From the NCBI RefSeq assembly GCF_000709345.1, contig NZ_KL448328.1, positions 36,933 through 100,932 on the forward strand: 64,000 nt of DNA. Reading direction: 5' to 3'. This document shows, one piece after another, positions 34,697 to 43,812 of the stretch; within the stretch, counting starts at the first letter, position 1, and each line of letters opens with the position of its first letter. Origin of the DNA: Polaromonas glacialis. GTDB taxonomy: Bacteria; Pseudomonadota; Gammaproteobacteria; Burkholderiales; Burkholderiaceae_C. A program made the position numbers and the translations under genes. The notes beneath the pieces are model-generated. The model was given only the letters and a program-made list of their open reading frames with translations. It did no database searches and was not told where the DNA came from.

Positions 34697-35702
34697 GGGA
34701 TTTTTCCGTTCTTGGATAGGCTATTGTTGCGGTTCCACGCGGTTGGGTTGCGTCATGGTTTTCGCTCACGACACACAAATAATCCGCCAGCGCCCTGGCA
34801 ATCGGCAGGCCGGTACGCTGTTCAACAAACAGCCATTGTCCGGCCGGGTTGACCTCCAGGAATACATATTCACCCGCCTCGGTCCGGCGCATGTCGATGG
34901 CGCCATAAACGAGCTTGAGTCTATGCTGGAGCTTGCGCAGTTTTGTCTGTACCGCGTCTGGCAGCGTGACGGCGTTGACAATGCCTTCACCCACCACCAT
35001 CCGCATGTCCACCTCGTAGGATGTGTTGCGCACATCAATTTCGGCGGCAAAAATGTCGTTGCCAATCATGGTGATGCGCAAATCCACGCCGGGAACGTAC
35101 TCCTGGAAAATCACGGGCGCGTAGCGCACCAGTTCGAGCCGGTCCAGGTCTTCTTGTTCGATCAGACGCGTCTCGCGCCATTCCTGAATTGCCGCAAGAA
35201 ACGCCTTGAACACGACTTTGGCAGGGCGCACGCTCTCGATGAATTCACGCGCCGCCCGTGCATTTGTGGTCACCAGCGTGCGCGGCAGTTTCAGCCCCAG
35301 TTCATGCGCGACGGTCCACTGGTACGGCTTGTGGTGCGCAGCCGCATCGGCTTCGCGCGGATTCATCCACTGGCATGACAGCGAGTCCAGCATGCCGTAC
35401 ACAGCCTGGGAGGTTTCGCTGTGGGCAAACGTGCTGCGTTCACCGTAGCCGATCGAAGGATCGACCGCGAAATTGGCCACTCGGCGCCACCAGACGGCGC
35501 TGGCCTCAGCAAGGTTCACCCGCCGTCCGTCATGCTCAATCAGGAACTCCGGTTTTCTGGTGTTGCTCCAGCTCAATTCGATCGCGCGCCGGGCTGGAAA
35601 ATCGGCAAGATCGATTTGCACCACCTCACGCCCCGCGCGCGTGAGGTGATCGACCACCAAGGCCGTGTGCTCTTCGCCCGGGTAGGACACGACGAGAATC
35701 AC
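34668..35702 (-). CDS. MvdC/MvdD-like ATP-grasp ligase
   Basis: This is 344 residues from GTG 35702, 16 bp after the protease stop; no ATG lies near, and ILVVSYPGEEHTALVV matches family N-termini. Family marks include SAVWWRRV (the vWyRR motif), KVVFKAF (ATP lysine), VIFQEYVPGVDLRITMIG and VFLEVNPAGQW (E-x-N metal site). Enzymes of this type form ester or amide bonds between Asp/Glu and Thr/Ser/Lys side chains of graspetide precursors such as microviridins. The likely substrate is the repeat tail of the astacin-like protein encoded just upstream. Confidence 0.82.
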   Translation of the reverse strand: MILVVSYPGEEHTALVVDHLTRAGREVVQIDLADFPARRAIELSWSNTRKPEFLIEHDGRRVNLAEASAVWWRRVANFAVDPSIGYGERSTFAHSETSQAVYGMLDSLSCQWMNPREADAAAHHKPYQWTVAHELGLKLPRTLVTTNARAAREFIESVRPAKVVFKAFLAAIQEWRETRLIEQEDLDRLELVRYAPVIFQEYVPGVDLRITMIGNDIFAAEIDVRNTSYEVDMRMVVGEGIVNAVTLPDAVQTKLRKLQHRLKLVYGAIDMRRTEAGEYVFLEVNPAGQWLFVEQRTGLPIARALADYLCVVSENHDATQPRGTATIAYPRTEKSHDSIPAHPG

Positions 35703-35718
35703 GGCTGAGTCCCGGAGT

Positions 35719-37029
35719 TCACGTTTGCCCCTGCTGCCATTGCGCGAGCGCTTCAACCGCCTGCTCATAGGCCGCTGCCAGCGCGTCCGCCTGCTGCTGC
35801 GCTTCGGTGTGCGCGGCGGCCAGTTGCTGCACCTGGTTCATGGCATCGATTAAGGGATCGCTCGGCATGAAGCGGCTTGCGCCCGCCAGCACGAAAGGAC
35901 GGGGTCCGGTGTCAAATCCGGGCCGTGGCACAAAGCCGCCGCCGGGGAAACCCGGATCGCTCCCCACTTCCTTGATGGTGACGGGGTCCTGGATCGGGTC
36001 CTTGCGCGTTTCCTTGATCGTCACCGGGTCCTGGATGGGATCCTTGCGGACTTCCTTGAGGGTGATCGGATCCCTGATCGGATCCTTGCGAATTTCCTTG
36101 ATCGTCACCGGGTCCTGGATGGGGTCCTTGCGGACCTCCTTGAAGGTGCCGACGGGATCGGTGATCGGGTCTTTCGCCATCTCTTTGATGGTGGGTTGCA
36201 GGCCGGGGTACATCATGCGCACGCCGTCGATGTCGCCCGTGGAAAGACCGCTGCGCTGGCCCATTGTCACGCCCCCTGGCAAGGGCTGGCGCGGAACGAT
36301 GGTTGGCTGGCCGTTGATCGAAAAGGCAGTCGCTGGGTAATGCATGACAGAGCCGAAATCGTAAGCGCCGAGATCGTCGCCATCCGAGATCTGCTGGTTG
36401 AAGTTGTGCTGCATCGCCGGGTCGATATTGGCGAAAACCACATTGATGAAATTGTTGCGGTCTTCGCGGCTCTGCTCATGCCACAGGCCCACCGTGTGGC
36501 CAATTTCATGGATGGCATTGCCCGTCGTGCAGTTGGTACCCAGCGTGATGTCTTGTCGTCCCCCAATACGCCCTACCCGTGAGGAGCAGCCGCCGCCAGG
36601 AACAAAGCGCACAAAGTCCGCTTCGCCGGCGCGTGGGGCAAAGCGGATGCCGGTGTTGGCATGCCAATGGGCAATTGCATCGGTGACACGCTGCTGATTG
36701 GAAAGTGCCGGGTCGATCTCGAACGGGATGCGCCCGCCCGGCCAGCGAAACTGCTGGCCGGTAATGCCGACTGAAAACAATACCGGATTACCACCCTCGT
36801 CAGCCTGAACATCGGCCACCGACCCGAGCACGATGTCGCCCTCGAACATCGCGTTTCCGTCCACCTCGGCGTAATGCAGCCATCTATTGGTAAACGTCGC
36901 GCCACTGATGAGCGCAGAGCCGAAAATCGGCCCCGATCGACACTCGCAGGCGTCGTCTCGCGGCTTGGACGGCTTGCTACCCTGCGCGCTGCTTTCACCT
37001 TTGCCCTTGTTGTCCGAATTTGAAGCCAT
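35719..37029 (-). CDS. Astacin-family (M12A) metalloprotease with C-terminal Lys/Asp/Glu repeats
   Basis: This is 436 residues from ATG 37029 (GGAGG 7 bp upstream). There is no signal peptide; the N-terminus is hydrophilic with a C-E-C pair (Cys28, Cys30). The protease domain (about 90-275) has the zinc site HEIGHTVGLWH (174-184) with EQSREDR and the Met-turn SVMHY (227-231). Residues 280-359 are five full 14-residue repeats, T-hydrophobic-K-E-x-R-K-D-P-I-x-D-P-V, and a partial sixth. A Gln/Ala coiled tail ends the protein. The next gene encodes an ATP-grasp side-chain ligase. Confidence 0.85.
   Translation of the reverse strand: MASNSDNKGKGESSAQGSKPSKPRDDACECRSGPIFGSALISGATFTNRWLHYAEVDGNAMFEGDIVLGSVADVQADEGGNPVLFSVGITGQQFRWPGGRIPFEIDPALSNQQRVTDAIAHWHANTGIRFAPRAGEADFVRFVPGGGCSSRVGRIGGRQDITLGTNCTTGNAIHEIGHTVGLWHEQSREDRNNFINVVFANIDPAMQHNFNQQISDGDDLGAYDFGSVMHYPATAFSINGQPTIVPRQPLPGGVTMGQRSGLSTGDIDGVRMMYPGLQPTIKEMAKDPITDPVGTFKEVRKDPIQDPVTIKEIRKDPIRDPITLKEVRKDPIQDPVTIKETRKDPIQDPVTIKEVGSDPGFPGGGFVPRPGFDTGPRPFVLAGASRFMPSDPLIDAMNQVQQLAAAHTEAQQQADALAAAYEQAVEALAQWQQGQT
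35953..36192 (-). repeat. 42-bp tandem repeat coding the KDPI-DPV units
   Basis: Five in-frame units of 42 bp (the first 45 bp) encode TIKEMAKDPITDPVG, TFKEVRKDPIQDPV, TIKEIRKDPIRDPI, TLKEVRKDPIQDPV and TIKETRKDPIQDPV, then a partial TIKEVGSDP. Thr, two Lys, Glu and two Asp keep fixed positions whereas other residues vary, implying selection on the reactive side chains. Confidence 0.95.
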
Positions 37030-37344
37030 GATCAATCCTCCATTCGATGCAGGGCAAAGGTATAAAAAGGCACACCTTTTCCCTGCGCAAAAGGACGCCG
37101 ATCGGACACGCTGGGCAACAAAAAATCCAGCCGCCGCTACATGGAAGCATCAAACGCCGTTTTGTTGACAGCGTCAATCTCATCGGCAGGGCCTGTGGCA
37201 TTGCCAGTATCGGTTTGTAGCGATTGTTTGGGCTTCTTACTCGGCCTGGGTCAAATGCCTGACTGCCTGGCGTGAGGCGACGCAACCGGGCAATGGTTTC
37301 AATTTTTTGCCTTGATTCAACGCGCTGGTTTTGCTGCCGGGGTT

Positions 37345-37597
37345 TCACTGGCTGCCTTTTAGCGCCCAGCGGTACTGCACCGCTTCAGCCACATGGGCGA
37401 GCTGCACCGCGTGGGCACCCGCTGGATGGGCAATGGTGCGAGCCACTTTCAGGCAGCGGTGAATGCCCGGGCTCGACCAGCCCAGTCGCGTCGCTGCCAG
37501 ATTGAGGCACTTGGCCGCTGCGGGCTTCCATCTGGCAGTGTGCATCGATGGCCTGGCCATTGAGCGCTTGGTAGGTGCTGCCCTGCCGGGTCATCGC
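37345..37597 (-). pseudogene. C-terminal fragment of ComM/YifB (Mg-chelatase-like ATPase)
   Basis: One frame reads RQGSTYQALNGQAIDAHCQ (37594 downwards); after a frameshift near 37525 another reads LNLAATRLGWSSPGIHRCLK, VARTIAHPAGAHAVQLAHVA and EAVQYRWALKG to a stop at 37345. Both match the end of ComM/YifB proteins. The AAA+ core is absent, so it is a decayed end of that gene, a natural-transformation factor in relatives. The flanking 37030-37344 and 37598-37804 hold no gene. Confidence 0.75.
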
Positions 37598-37804
37598 ACA
37601 CCACACGGCTGCGCACCATCGCGGTGGATTTCGCCTCTGCGGTCCTTTCGACCGGCTTACGCTGTACATTTCCTGTGGCGGCCCCAGCCTGAGTGTTTTC
37701 CTGATGTCGTCGAGCATTCAGTGACAGTTATCCGGGTCGGATTCATTTTGTTGCAGCTCTTAGGATCATGGAGATCAAAAAATGAATGCCGCTCCATGGC
37801 GCCA

Positions 37805-40006
37805 TCACCCCTGGCCAGTCTTGCCTGCCAGGGCCTGGCCAACGGCACGCGCCAGGGTGTCGAGGGTGTAGGGTTTGAGCACCAGTTCAAACCCATACGG
37901 CCCCTCCCTGGCCATGACCGCGTTGTACCCGCTGGTGAGCACCACCGGCAGGCCGGGATAGCGCCGGCGCACCTCCAGGCCCAGTTCAATGCCGTTCATG
38001 CCGGGCATGACCACGTCGGAAAACACCAGTTCGAAGCCGCCGCCGTCCGTGCCCAGCAGCGCCAGCGCCGCAGCGGCGCTGGCCGCCCAGACCGTCCGGT
38101 AGCCCTGTGCCGCCAGCATCTCGCACGTTATCTCGCCCAGGATGTCGTTGTCTTCCACCACCAGCACCTTGGGGCCCGGTGCATCCGCGTTCTGTCCGGG
38201 CAGCGCTGCCCGGGCGTGTGGCGCCGCAGCGCCCTCCTCGGCCCACGGCAGGTACAGCGTAAAGACCGCGCCCTGGCCCGGCGCGCTCGTGACCGCGATC
38301 TCGCCGCCCGACTGTCGGGCAAAGCCAAACACCTGGCTCAGGCCCAGGCCGGTGCCCTTGCCGACTTCCTTGGTCGTGTAAAACGGCTCGAAGATTGCTT
38401 CGAGCTGGTCGGCGGCAATGCCGCAGCCGGTGTCACGCACCGAGATGGCCACGAAATCGCCTGGCTGCATGTCCCGGCCCGGGCCCGCCGGGAGACGATC
38501 AACCCGCTGCACTTGCACGGTGATCCGTCCCTGGGCGTCCATGGCGTCGCGCGCGTTGACGAGCAGGTTGACCAGCGCGGTGTCAAACTGGTTGACGTCG
38601 GCTTGGCCGTGGCAGCAGTTCACCCCGCAGGCCTTCAGCTCGATGGCGACCTGCTCGCCCATCAGCGGGCGCACCAGAACGAGCACGCCTTGCACCTGCT
38701 CGTTCACGTTGAACACCTCGGGCCTGAGCGACTGCTGCCGGGCAAAAGCGAGCAGCTGGCCGGTGAGCTTGGCTGCGCGCGCGACCGTGTCGAAAATCCG
38801 GTCCAGGTACTGCCCCCGCTGGTCCTGGGCCAGGCCGGGACTGCGCAGCAGCTCGGCCGAGGCGCCGATCACCGCCAGCAAGTTGTTGACGTCATGCGCT
38901 ACGCCGCCGGTGAGCTGGCCCAGCGCGTCGAGCTTTTGCGATTGGCGCAGTGCATTTTCCGTGTGCAGCAGCTCGGTCGTGCGGTGGTCGAGCACTTCGT
39001 GGGTCTGGCGCAGGTCGAGTTCTGCCTGCAGCCGCTGAAGAGCCGTCCAGGTCCGCTCGGCCACTTCCTCGACCAGCGCCTGCTCGTCCTGCGTCCAGGC
39101 GCGGGGCCGGGGATCGATCACAAAAAAGATCACGGCCAGGCGACCGTCCTTGATCAACGGGGCATCGATGAACGCCCGGGTACCGACCGCCTGGTAAGCG
39201 GACGCGTAGGCCGTTCCGGCGGTCAGCGGGTCGGTGGCGCTGTCGGTCACCACGACGGTTCGGCCTGCCCGCAACTGGGCAATCATCAAGGGCCCATACG
39301 TGTCAAGCCAGTGGGTTCCCACCACGCTGGAAAAACCGCCGGCCGTCCAGTCGTGATGAATCTGCATCCACTCGCCCGCTACGTCAACCTCCCCATAGCC
39401 GACGCAGCTCACCGTGAGGTACCGGCCCAGCTTTTCGGCCGCCACCGCCTTCAGTTGCTCGAGTGTGTCGGCTGCGCGAAGGGCGCCTGCGAGTTCGAGC
39501 CAAAACGCCTGGCGCGCTTGCGCGCGCACCAGTTCCGTCGTCTCGGTGGTGATGCAATGCACGCCGACGACCGCGCCGTGCTCGTCGCGCAAGCAAAGAA
39601 AGGAAAACGTCCACCAGGTCGGCTCGGGGTAGCCGTGGCGCGCCAGGGTGAGCGCCATGTTGTCGTAGGAAGACCCCTGGCCGCTTAGGGCCTGGCGCAG
39701 CATCGGCTCGAAGTCGGCCCACAGCTCGGGCCACACCCGGGCAAACGGCCGACCCATCGCGCCGTCCCCGTGTTGGCCCAGCATCGGCGCGTAGGCGTCG
39801 TTGAAAAAGAAGATAAACTCCGGGCCCCACAGGACATACATCGGCCTGGGGCTGCCCAGCACGGTCGCAAGCACGGCCTTCAGGCCGCTGGGCCAGCCCT
39901 CGGGCGCGCCCAGCGGATGTGCGCTCCAGTCCTGTGCCTTGATGCGCGCGCCCATCTGGCCCGCATGCGCCAGAAAGTCCGGCCCGGCCGGCGCGGCTTC
40001 AGTCAT
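37805..40006 (-). CDS. Hybrid sensor histidine kinase (PAS-GAF-HisKA-HATPase-REC)
   Basis: This is 733 residues, soluble. A PAS-like domain (about 45-155, MYVLWGPEFIFFFNDAYAPMLG) is followed by a GAF-type domain (about 170-330), HisKA with GQLTGGVAHDVNNLLAVI (His371), HATPase (NLLVNARDAM, DTGCGI, GTGLGLSQVFG) and a C-terminal receiver (LVFSDVVMPGMNG, phospho-Asp664, KPYTLDTL). The PAS-GAF pair suggests light, redox or small-molecule sensing. The NarL-type regulator at 40736, transcribed away from it, is a possible partner. Confidence 0.92.
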   Translation of the reverse strand: MTEAAPAGPDFLAHAGQMGARIKAQDWSAHPLGAPEGWPSGLKAVLATVLGSPRPMYVLWGPEFIFFFNDAYAPMLGQHGDGAMGRPFARVWPELWADFEPMLRQALSGQGSSYDNMALTLARHGYPEPTWWTFSFLCLRDEHGAVVGVHCITTETTELVRAQARQAFWLELAGALRAADTLEQLKAVAAEKLGRYLTVSCVGYGEVDVAGEWMQIHHDWTAGGFSSVVGTHWLDTYGPLMIAQLRAGRTVVVTDSATDPLTAGTAYASAYQAVGTRAFIDAPLIKDGRLAVIFFVIDPRPRAWTQDEQALVEEVAERTWTALQRLQAELDLRQTHEVLDHRTTELLHTENALRQSQKLDALGQLTGGVAHDVNNLLAVIGASAELLRSPGLAQDQRGQYLDRIFDTVARAAKLTGQLLAFARQQSLRPEVFNVNEQVQGVLVLVRPLMGEQVAIELKACGVNCCHGQADVNQFDTALVNLLVNARDAMDAQGRITVQVQRVDRLPAGPGRDMQPGDFVAISVRDTGCGIAADQLEAIFEPFYTTKEVGKGTGLGLSQVFGFARQSGGEIAVTSAPGQGAVFTLYLPWAEEGAAAPHARAALPGQNADAPGPKVLVVEDNDILGEITCEMLAAQGYRTVWAASAAAALALLGTDGGGFELVFSDVVMPGMNGIELGLEVRRRYPGLPVVLTSGYNAVMAREGPYGFELVLKPYTLDTLARAVGQALAGKTGQG

Positions 40007-40096
40007 GGTTGGTCAGTCATGGGCCATGATGCACTTTCGGGCTGACGCAAAACGGACGGCGCATGACGGGAGGATTTTGCAACTTGCTATGGGCCG

Positions 40097-40273
40097 TCAC
40101 CAAACGGTCACGGTGGAAAACCCGGCGGCCACCAGCACCATGCCCACCATCAGCGCGAGCGCCAGGCCAATGGACATGCGCAGCCGCAGGCGACGCTTCT
40201 GGCGGGTCCTGTGGTCGCAGTAAGCGCGGTAGTCGCGGTTGTCCCAGTTGACGGGGTGGTTGGGAAAAAGCAT
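40097..40273 (-). CDS. Small single-span membrane protein
   Basis: This is 58 residues from ATG 40273 with AAGGAAG upstream. The product is basic and Asp/Arg-rich (NWDNRDYRAYCDHRTRQKRR) and then has one membrane helix (SIGLALALMVGMVLVAAGF). No family is recognised. It lies between the hybrid kinase and the NarL-type regulator, separate from both. The rest of 40007-40735 is noncoding; 40500-40600 is AT-rich and may hold the regulator's promoter. Confidence 0.45.
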   Translation of the reverse strand: MLFPNHPVNWDNRDYRAYCDHRTRQKRRLRLRMSIGLALALMVGMVLVAAGFSTVTVW

Positions 40274-40735
40274 GGGCACTTCCTTGTCCATCGGTGTGGA
40301 GGGGTTCGCTGCACAGGGCCGGTGCACGCCCGGTTCCATGGCGGCCAGGTCCCCTGCCGGGGGAGGTCGAGCCCAGTTTCGTCAAGACCGCGCTTGCCGC
40401 CAATCACGCCGATGGGGCACCCCATGAAAGCGGGTCGCGTTCGTCCTTGCAGCGCCTGTCTGCGCAGTGTCACTCTTGAATAGGCAGCTTTGTCACGAGT
40501 TTCAGGGGCTTTAACAGCGGGAATAAGCTGAAGCAAAAAATGGTAAAAAGTGAAACACTAAAAATACAATGGTATTTTTGGATAAATTTGTTACCACCTT
40601 GATATTGACAAGCCTTTCTCGCTGGAAAACTACCCGTTCCGATCCAGAGTTCAGAGCGCGCCGGACAGCCGGTAGAACGGTCACGAAAAACATTCTGCTG
40701 GATAGCCATCTACGGGAAACGTATGGAAATTTGTA

Positions 40736-41515
40736 ATGAATCAAAAGGGCCCCCCCGATTCTTTGATCAAGAGCGCCTTGCCGTCGGCTAGTTACCATTT
40801 GACCCCGCATGGCGCCGCGCAGCCCGTGTGGCCGGGATTTCTCACCGGCCAGGCCGAGCAGCCGGTGCGCGTGCTGCTGGTCGATGACGATGCGCCCATG
40901 CGCCGCGAGATCGCCCGCGAACTGCTGGCCGATCGGCGCGTCTGCCTGGTGGGGCAAGGCAGCAGCGTGCGCGAAGGGCGCCAGCTGATCAGCCAGAGCG
41001 ACTTTGACGTCCTGCTGGTGGACCTGAACCTGGGCGATGGCACCGGCTTTGCCCTGATCGAGCACCTCAAAACCGTGCGCCCCGCAGCCGAGGCGATTGT
41101 CATTTCGGCGATGGAAGACGCGCAGCACGCCTTGAGAGCGTTCGAGCTTGGCGCCACCGGCTACCTGGTGAAAAATTCCTGGTTCGGCAGCTTTCCCCAG
41201 GCGGTGCTCCAGGTCGTCAATGGCGGCGCCTCCATCACGCCGAATCTGGCGCGCAGGCTTCTGGGCAAATTCGAGCCCGCAGGGGGCAGCGCGCCTGCTG
41301 CGGCGAACCCTCACAAGGCCAGGGACGTACTGTCCGAGCGTGAGAAAGCCGTGCTCACGCTCGTCGCCGCGGGCCACACAAGCACGGACATCGGCACGCG
41401 CCTTGGCATCGGCAGCCAAACCGTCAACACGCACATCAAGAACATCTATCGCAAGCTCAATGTGCACAACCGCGCCCATGCGGTGAGTTTTGCTGCGACC
41501 CACGGACTTTTCTAA
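40736..41515 (+). CDS. NarL/LuxR-family response regulator
   Basis: This is 259 residues. After a 42-residue extension the receiver domain shows VRVLLVDDDAPMRREIA, phospho-Asp96 in VLLVDLNLGDG, and the YLVKNSWF lysine. A linker leads to the LuxR HTH (LSEREKAVLTLVAAGHTSTD, RLGIGSQTVNTHIKNIYRKL). Its likely input is one of the two kinases in the window, most simply the hybrid kinase at 37805. It starts 729 bp from that gene in the opposite direction. Confidence 0.9.
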   Translation: MNQKGPPDSLIKSALPSASYHLTPHGAAQPVWPGFLTGQAEQPVRVLLVDDDAPMRREIARELLADRRVCLVGQGSSVREGRQLISQSDFDVLLVDLNLGDGTGFALIEHLKTVRPAAEAIVISAMEDAQHALRAFELGATGYLVKNSWFGSFPQAVLQVVNGGASITPNLARRLLGKFEPAGGSAPAAANPHKARDVLSEREKAVLTLVAAGHTSTDIGTRLGIGSQTVNTHIKNIYRKLNVHNRAHAVSFAATHGLF

Positions 41516-41764
41516 CGCCGCCCCAAGCGCCTTCTGCAGCGCCCATCGATCAGAGATTCCACCACAGGGCAGGTGCCCCGTGCTGGTTGTCTGTCTTGTC
41601 GAGCGTATACATTGCGGTCATCAGCCGGCCCGATCGCTTGTTGCCTCGGGCACCAGGTCGCGCCGCGCTACAGCGGCCTTGATCGGTTGAAAGCGCGTTG
41701 TGTACCGACCTGATCCCCGCAGCGCCAGCGCCTGGGGTCGCGCTATCGCAGCGCACCGGGGTGT

Positions 41765-41785
41765 TAGGGCATAGGGCATAGGGCA
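41765..41785 (+). repeat. Triple 7-bp repeat TAGGGCA
   Basis: Three perfect tandem copies of TAGGGCA lie in the 369-bp noncoding gap between the response regulator and a small membrane protein. Nothing else was recognised in 41516-41884. Confidence 0.9.
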
Positions 41786-41884
41786 AACGGGCTACGCACC
41801 TGTTCGCAAAGCTCTGCCGTAACGGCGTATATTTTCAAAAGCTAGTTGCATTGGCTTTTCACCCAACACCCGGGGAGCGTCACC

Positions 41885-42193
41885 ATGGTTACCCAGCTGT
41901 CTTATCCATCCGTCGTCTTGGCATCGGGCCCAGCGGAAAAAACCGACGAACAACAAAACTGGCGCCTCCAAGCTGCGGCGCCCTGTGTTCACCTATTGAT
42001 CGGCGCGGTGTGTGCGGCGGTTACTCTGCCTTTTGGCCTGAGGGCCGCCGCTTTGGCGCCCGTCGCCCTAGGCTTTGCGAAAGGTATTTTGAACCACCAT
42101 GCCGGGAAGGATGCCGATCCCGCTAACCTGGTCTGGATCATTGCTGGCGCCGCGCTGGTTGTCGGCGCCGCCAAGCTGGCCGGGCTGGCTTGA
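41885..42193 (+). CDS. Small membrane protein of unknown function
   Basis: This is 102 residues from ATG 41885, with GGGGAG 8 bp upstream. After a short soluble N-terminus there are two or three hydrophobic segments (HLLIGAVCAAVTLPFGL, ALAPVALGFAKGIL, LVWIIAGAALVVGAAKLAGLA). No family is known to me. It is an isolated gene. Confidence 0.55.
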   Translation: MVTQLSYPSVVLASGPAEKTDEQQNWRLQAAAPCVHLLIGAVCAAVTLPFGLRAAALAPVALGFAKGILNHHAGKDADPANLVWIIAGAALVVGAAKLAGLA

Positions 42194-42206
42194 GCCAAGC
42201 CGTCGC

Positions 42207-42575
42207 ATGCTTTACGAGGTCACCGTCCTCAGGCGCAGCGGCATGAGGCTCCAGCAGTCGGAATGGCCCAGGCCACAGGTCTTGACGCTGGAGGTGCGCG
42301 ACTAGGATGGTTCGAGCAACAACTTCAAGCGCCACATGCGGGTGGCCAACCTCTTCCTCATCAACGGCTGCACCAGGCAGACGGTGGCCACCGTCTTTGA
42401 TCCGGAATTGCTGATGACCACGGCGGACGCAATGTTGATCCGGGGCACGGAGGTGGAAGTCATCAACAAGCGAACCCATGAGTTTGTGCAGATGTGGCTG
42501 TGCCGGCCGACGATCTACCAGGGGGCCCCGCTCAAGCCGTTTGACACGTCGATTCCAGCATTCGGACAGCCTTGA
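42207..42575 (+). pseudogene. Uncharacterised gene interrupted by an amber codon
   Basis: ATG 42207 opens a frame (MLYEVTVLRRSGMRLQQ) that meets TAG at 42303-42305. The same frame continues at once as DGSSNNFKRHMRVANLFLIN to a stop at 42575. Together about 121 codons form one coherent protein, so this is most simply a point nonsense mutation. Family unknown. The second half could restart at ATG 42336. Confidence 0.5.
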
Positions 42576-43043
42576 GCGGGAGCTGCCAGCGCCATGAAAT
42601 CGCTTTCTTGCGCAAGCACCAAGTGAGCAAGACCCAATTTCAGGTCGGCGTCAACAGCCAGGTGCCCTGCAGGTGGGCGAGCGCGAGTTCCAGCACACCA
42701 TCGAGCCGCTGCTGTACAAGCGCCAAGGACCCGCCTGGGGGACCGAATACGCACTGAGTGACATTCAAAAGCCCATGGGCCTGTCCACCGACACCGTGCC
42801 GCATACCCTGCCGGAGAATGAACCTTTGCGAAGGTCAAAAACCCGTTGCACAACCTTTGTACAAGATTTCAATTTCGGAAAAAGCCGTAAGCACTGGCTA
42901 CCGGACCTGTTTGAGAGGGATGACTTCGCCCACAATGTGTTGTGCGCACGTCATCAGTTGATGCGGCGCAGCCTGCCAGGGCAGGCCCGAGGCTTTGGGC
43001 CTTGGCCCACGCTCGATGAGCCGCGAAGGAAAGCGAGGCCATC
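42576..43043. other. Region without a supportable gene
   Basis: Fragments of open frame occur (for example 42572-42757) but change frame repeatedly and match nothing I recognise. This may be the decayed continuation of the preceding pseudogene. A GAGG site ahead of 43044 belongs to the P450 fragment. Confidence 0.35.
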
Positions 43044-43770
43044 ATGCAAACCGACATACCGGACAAACTCGTGGCACAACCGCCGCACGTTCTGCGCCAC
43101 TATGACGAACTGCCGGGTCCGCGCGGCATTCCACTGCTGGGCAATGCACTGCAGATCGAAGCGCCGCGCTTTCACCAGCAACTCGAACAGTGGTGCGGCG
43201 AGTACGGACCCCTGTTCAAGCTGCAAATTGGCAATCGCAAGATGCTGGTGGTCGGTGACCATCAGGTGGTGGCTTCGCTCTTGCGTGATCGGCCTGACGG
43301 CCTGCGCCGCACGACCCGCTTCAAAGCCATCTGTATCGAAATGGGTTTGCCGCTCGGCGTGTTCGCCGCCAATGGCGACACCTGGCGGCGCCAACGCCGC
43401 ATGGTGATGGCGGGGTTTGATCCGGGGCATGTCAAGCGCTACTTCCCCGCCTTGCAGGCGGTTTCGCAGCGCCTGGTCGGGCGCTGGCAACGGGCCGCTC
43501 AGCAGGGTCTGGCATTCGGCGCACGGGTCAATACGCTGGAGTCTGACGACGACGTGATCCAGCAGCACCTGGACAAAATCTTCCCGGCCCTTAACAAACG
43601 CATCCTCTCGCCCGTGCCGATCTGGCGCTTCATGCGCTCTGCGGCCGACCGCCAGCTCGAGCGCAGCATTGCCGAGGTTAATTCGGCCGTCGCCGGTTTC
43701 CTTGCGCAGGCCAGAAGGCGCATGCAGGCCGATTCCCTCTTGCGCGAACACCCCCGCAACCTCGGTTGTT
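43044..43770 (+). pseudogene. Cytochrome P450, N-terminal half only
   Basis: The first ~240 residues are a bacterial/class-E-like P450: LPGPRGIPLLGNALQI proline-rich entry, GEYGPLFKLQIGNRKMLVV, and the helix C motif GDTWRRQRRMVMAGFDP (W-R-x-x-R). After about LREHPRNL the reading continues into DNA belonging to the oppositely oriented racemase-like gene. The I-helix, ExxR and heme-Cys regions are absent, so no active enzyme can form. The junction lies between about 43768 and 43813. Confidence 0.8.
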
Positions 43771-43812
43771 GGCCCGGCTGGTGGTCGGGCGCAAACGCGA
43801 CGGACGGTGCAA

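Noticed and set aside
35953..36192. CRISPR-like array
   Set aside because: The 42-bp units are contiguous, in frame and coding, with no spacers.
37463..39688. 741-codon plus-strand frame
   Set aside because: It is antisense to the hybrid kinase, whose domains and motifs are all intact; a GC-driven shadow.
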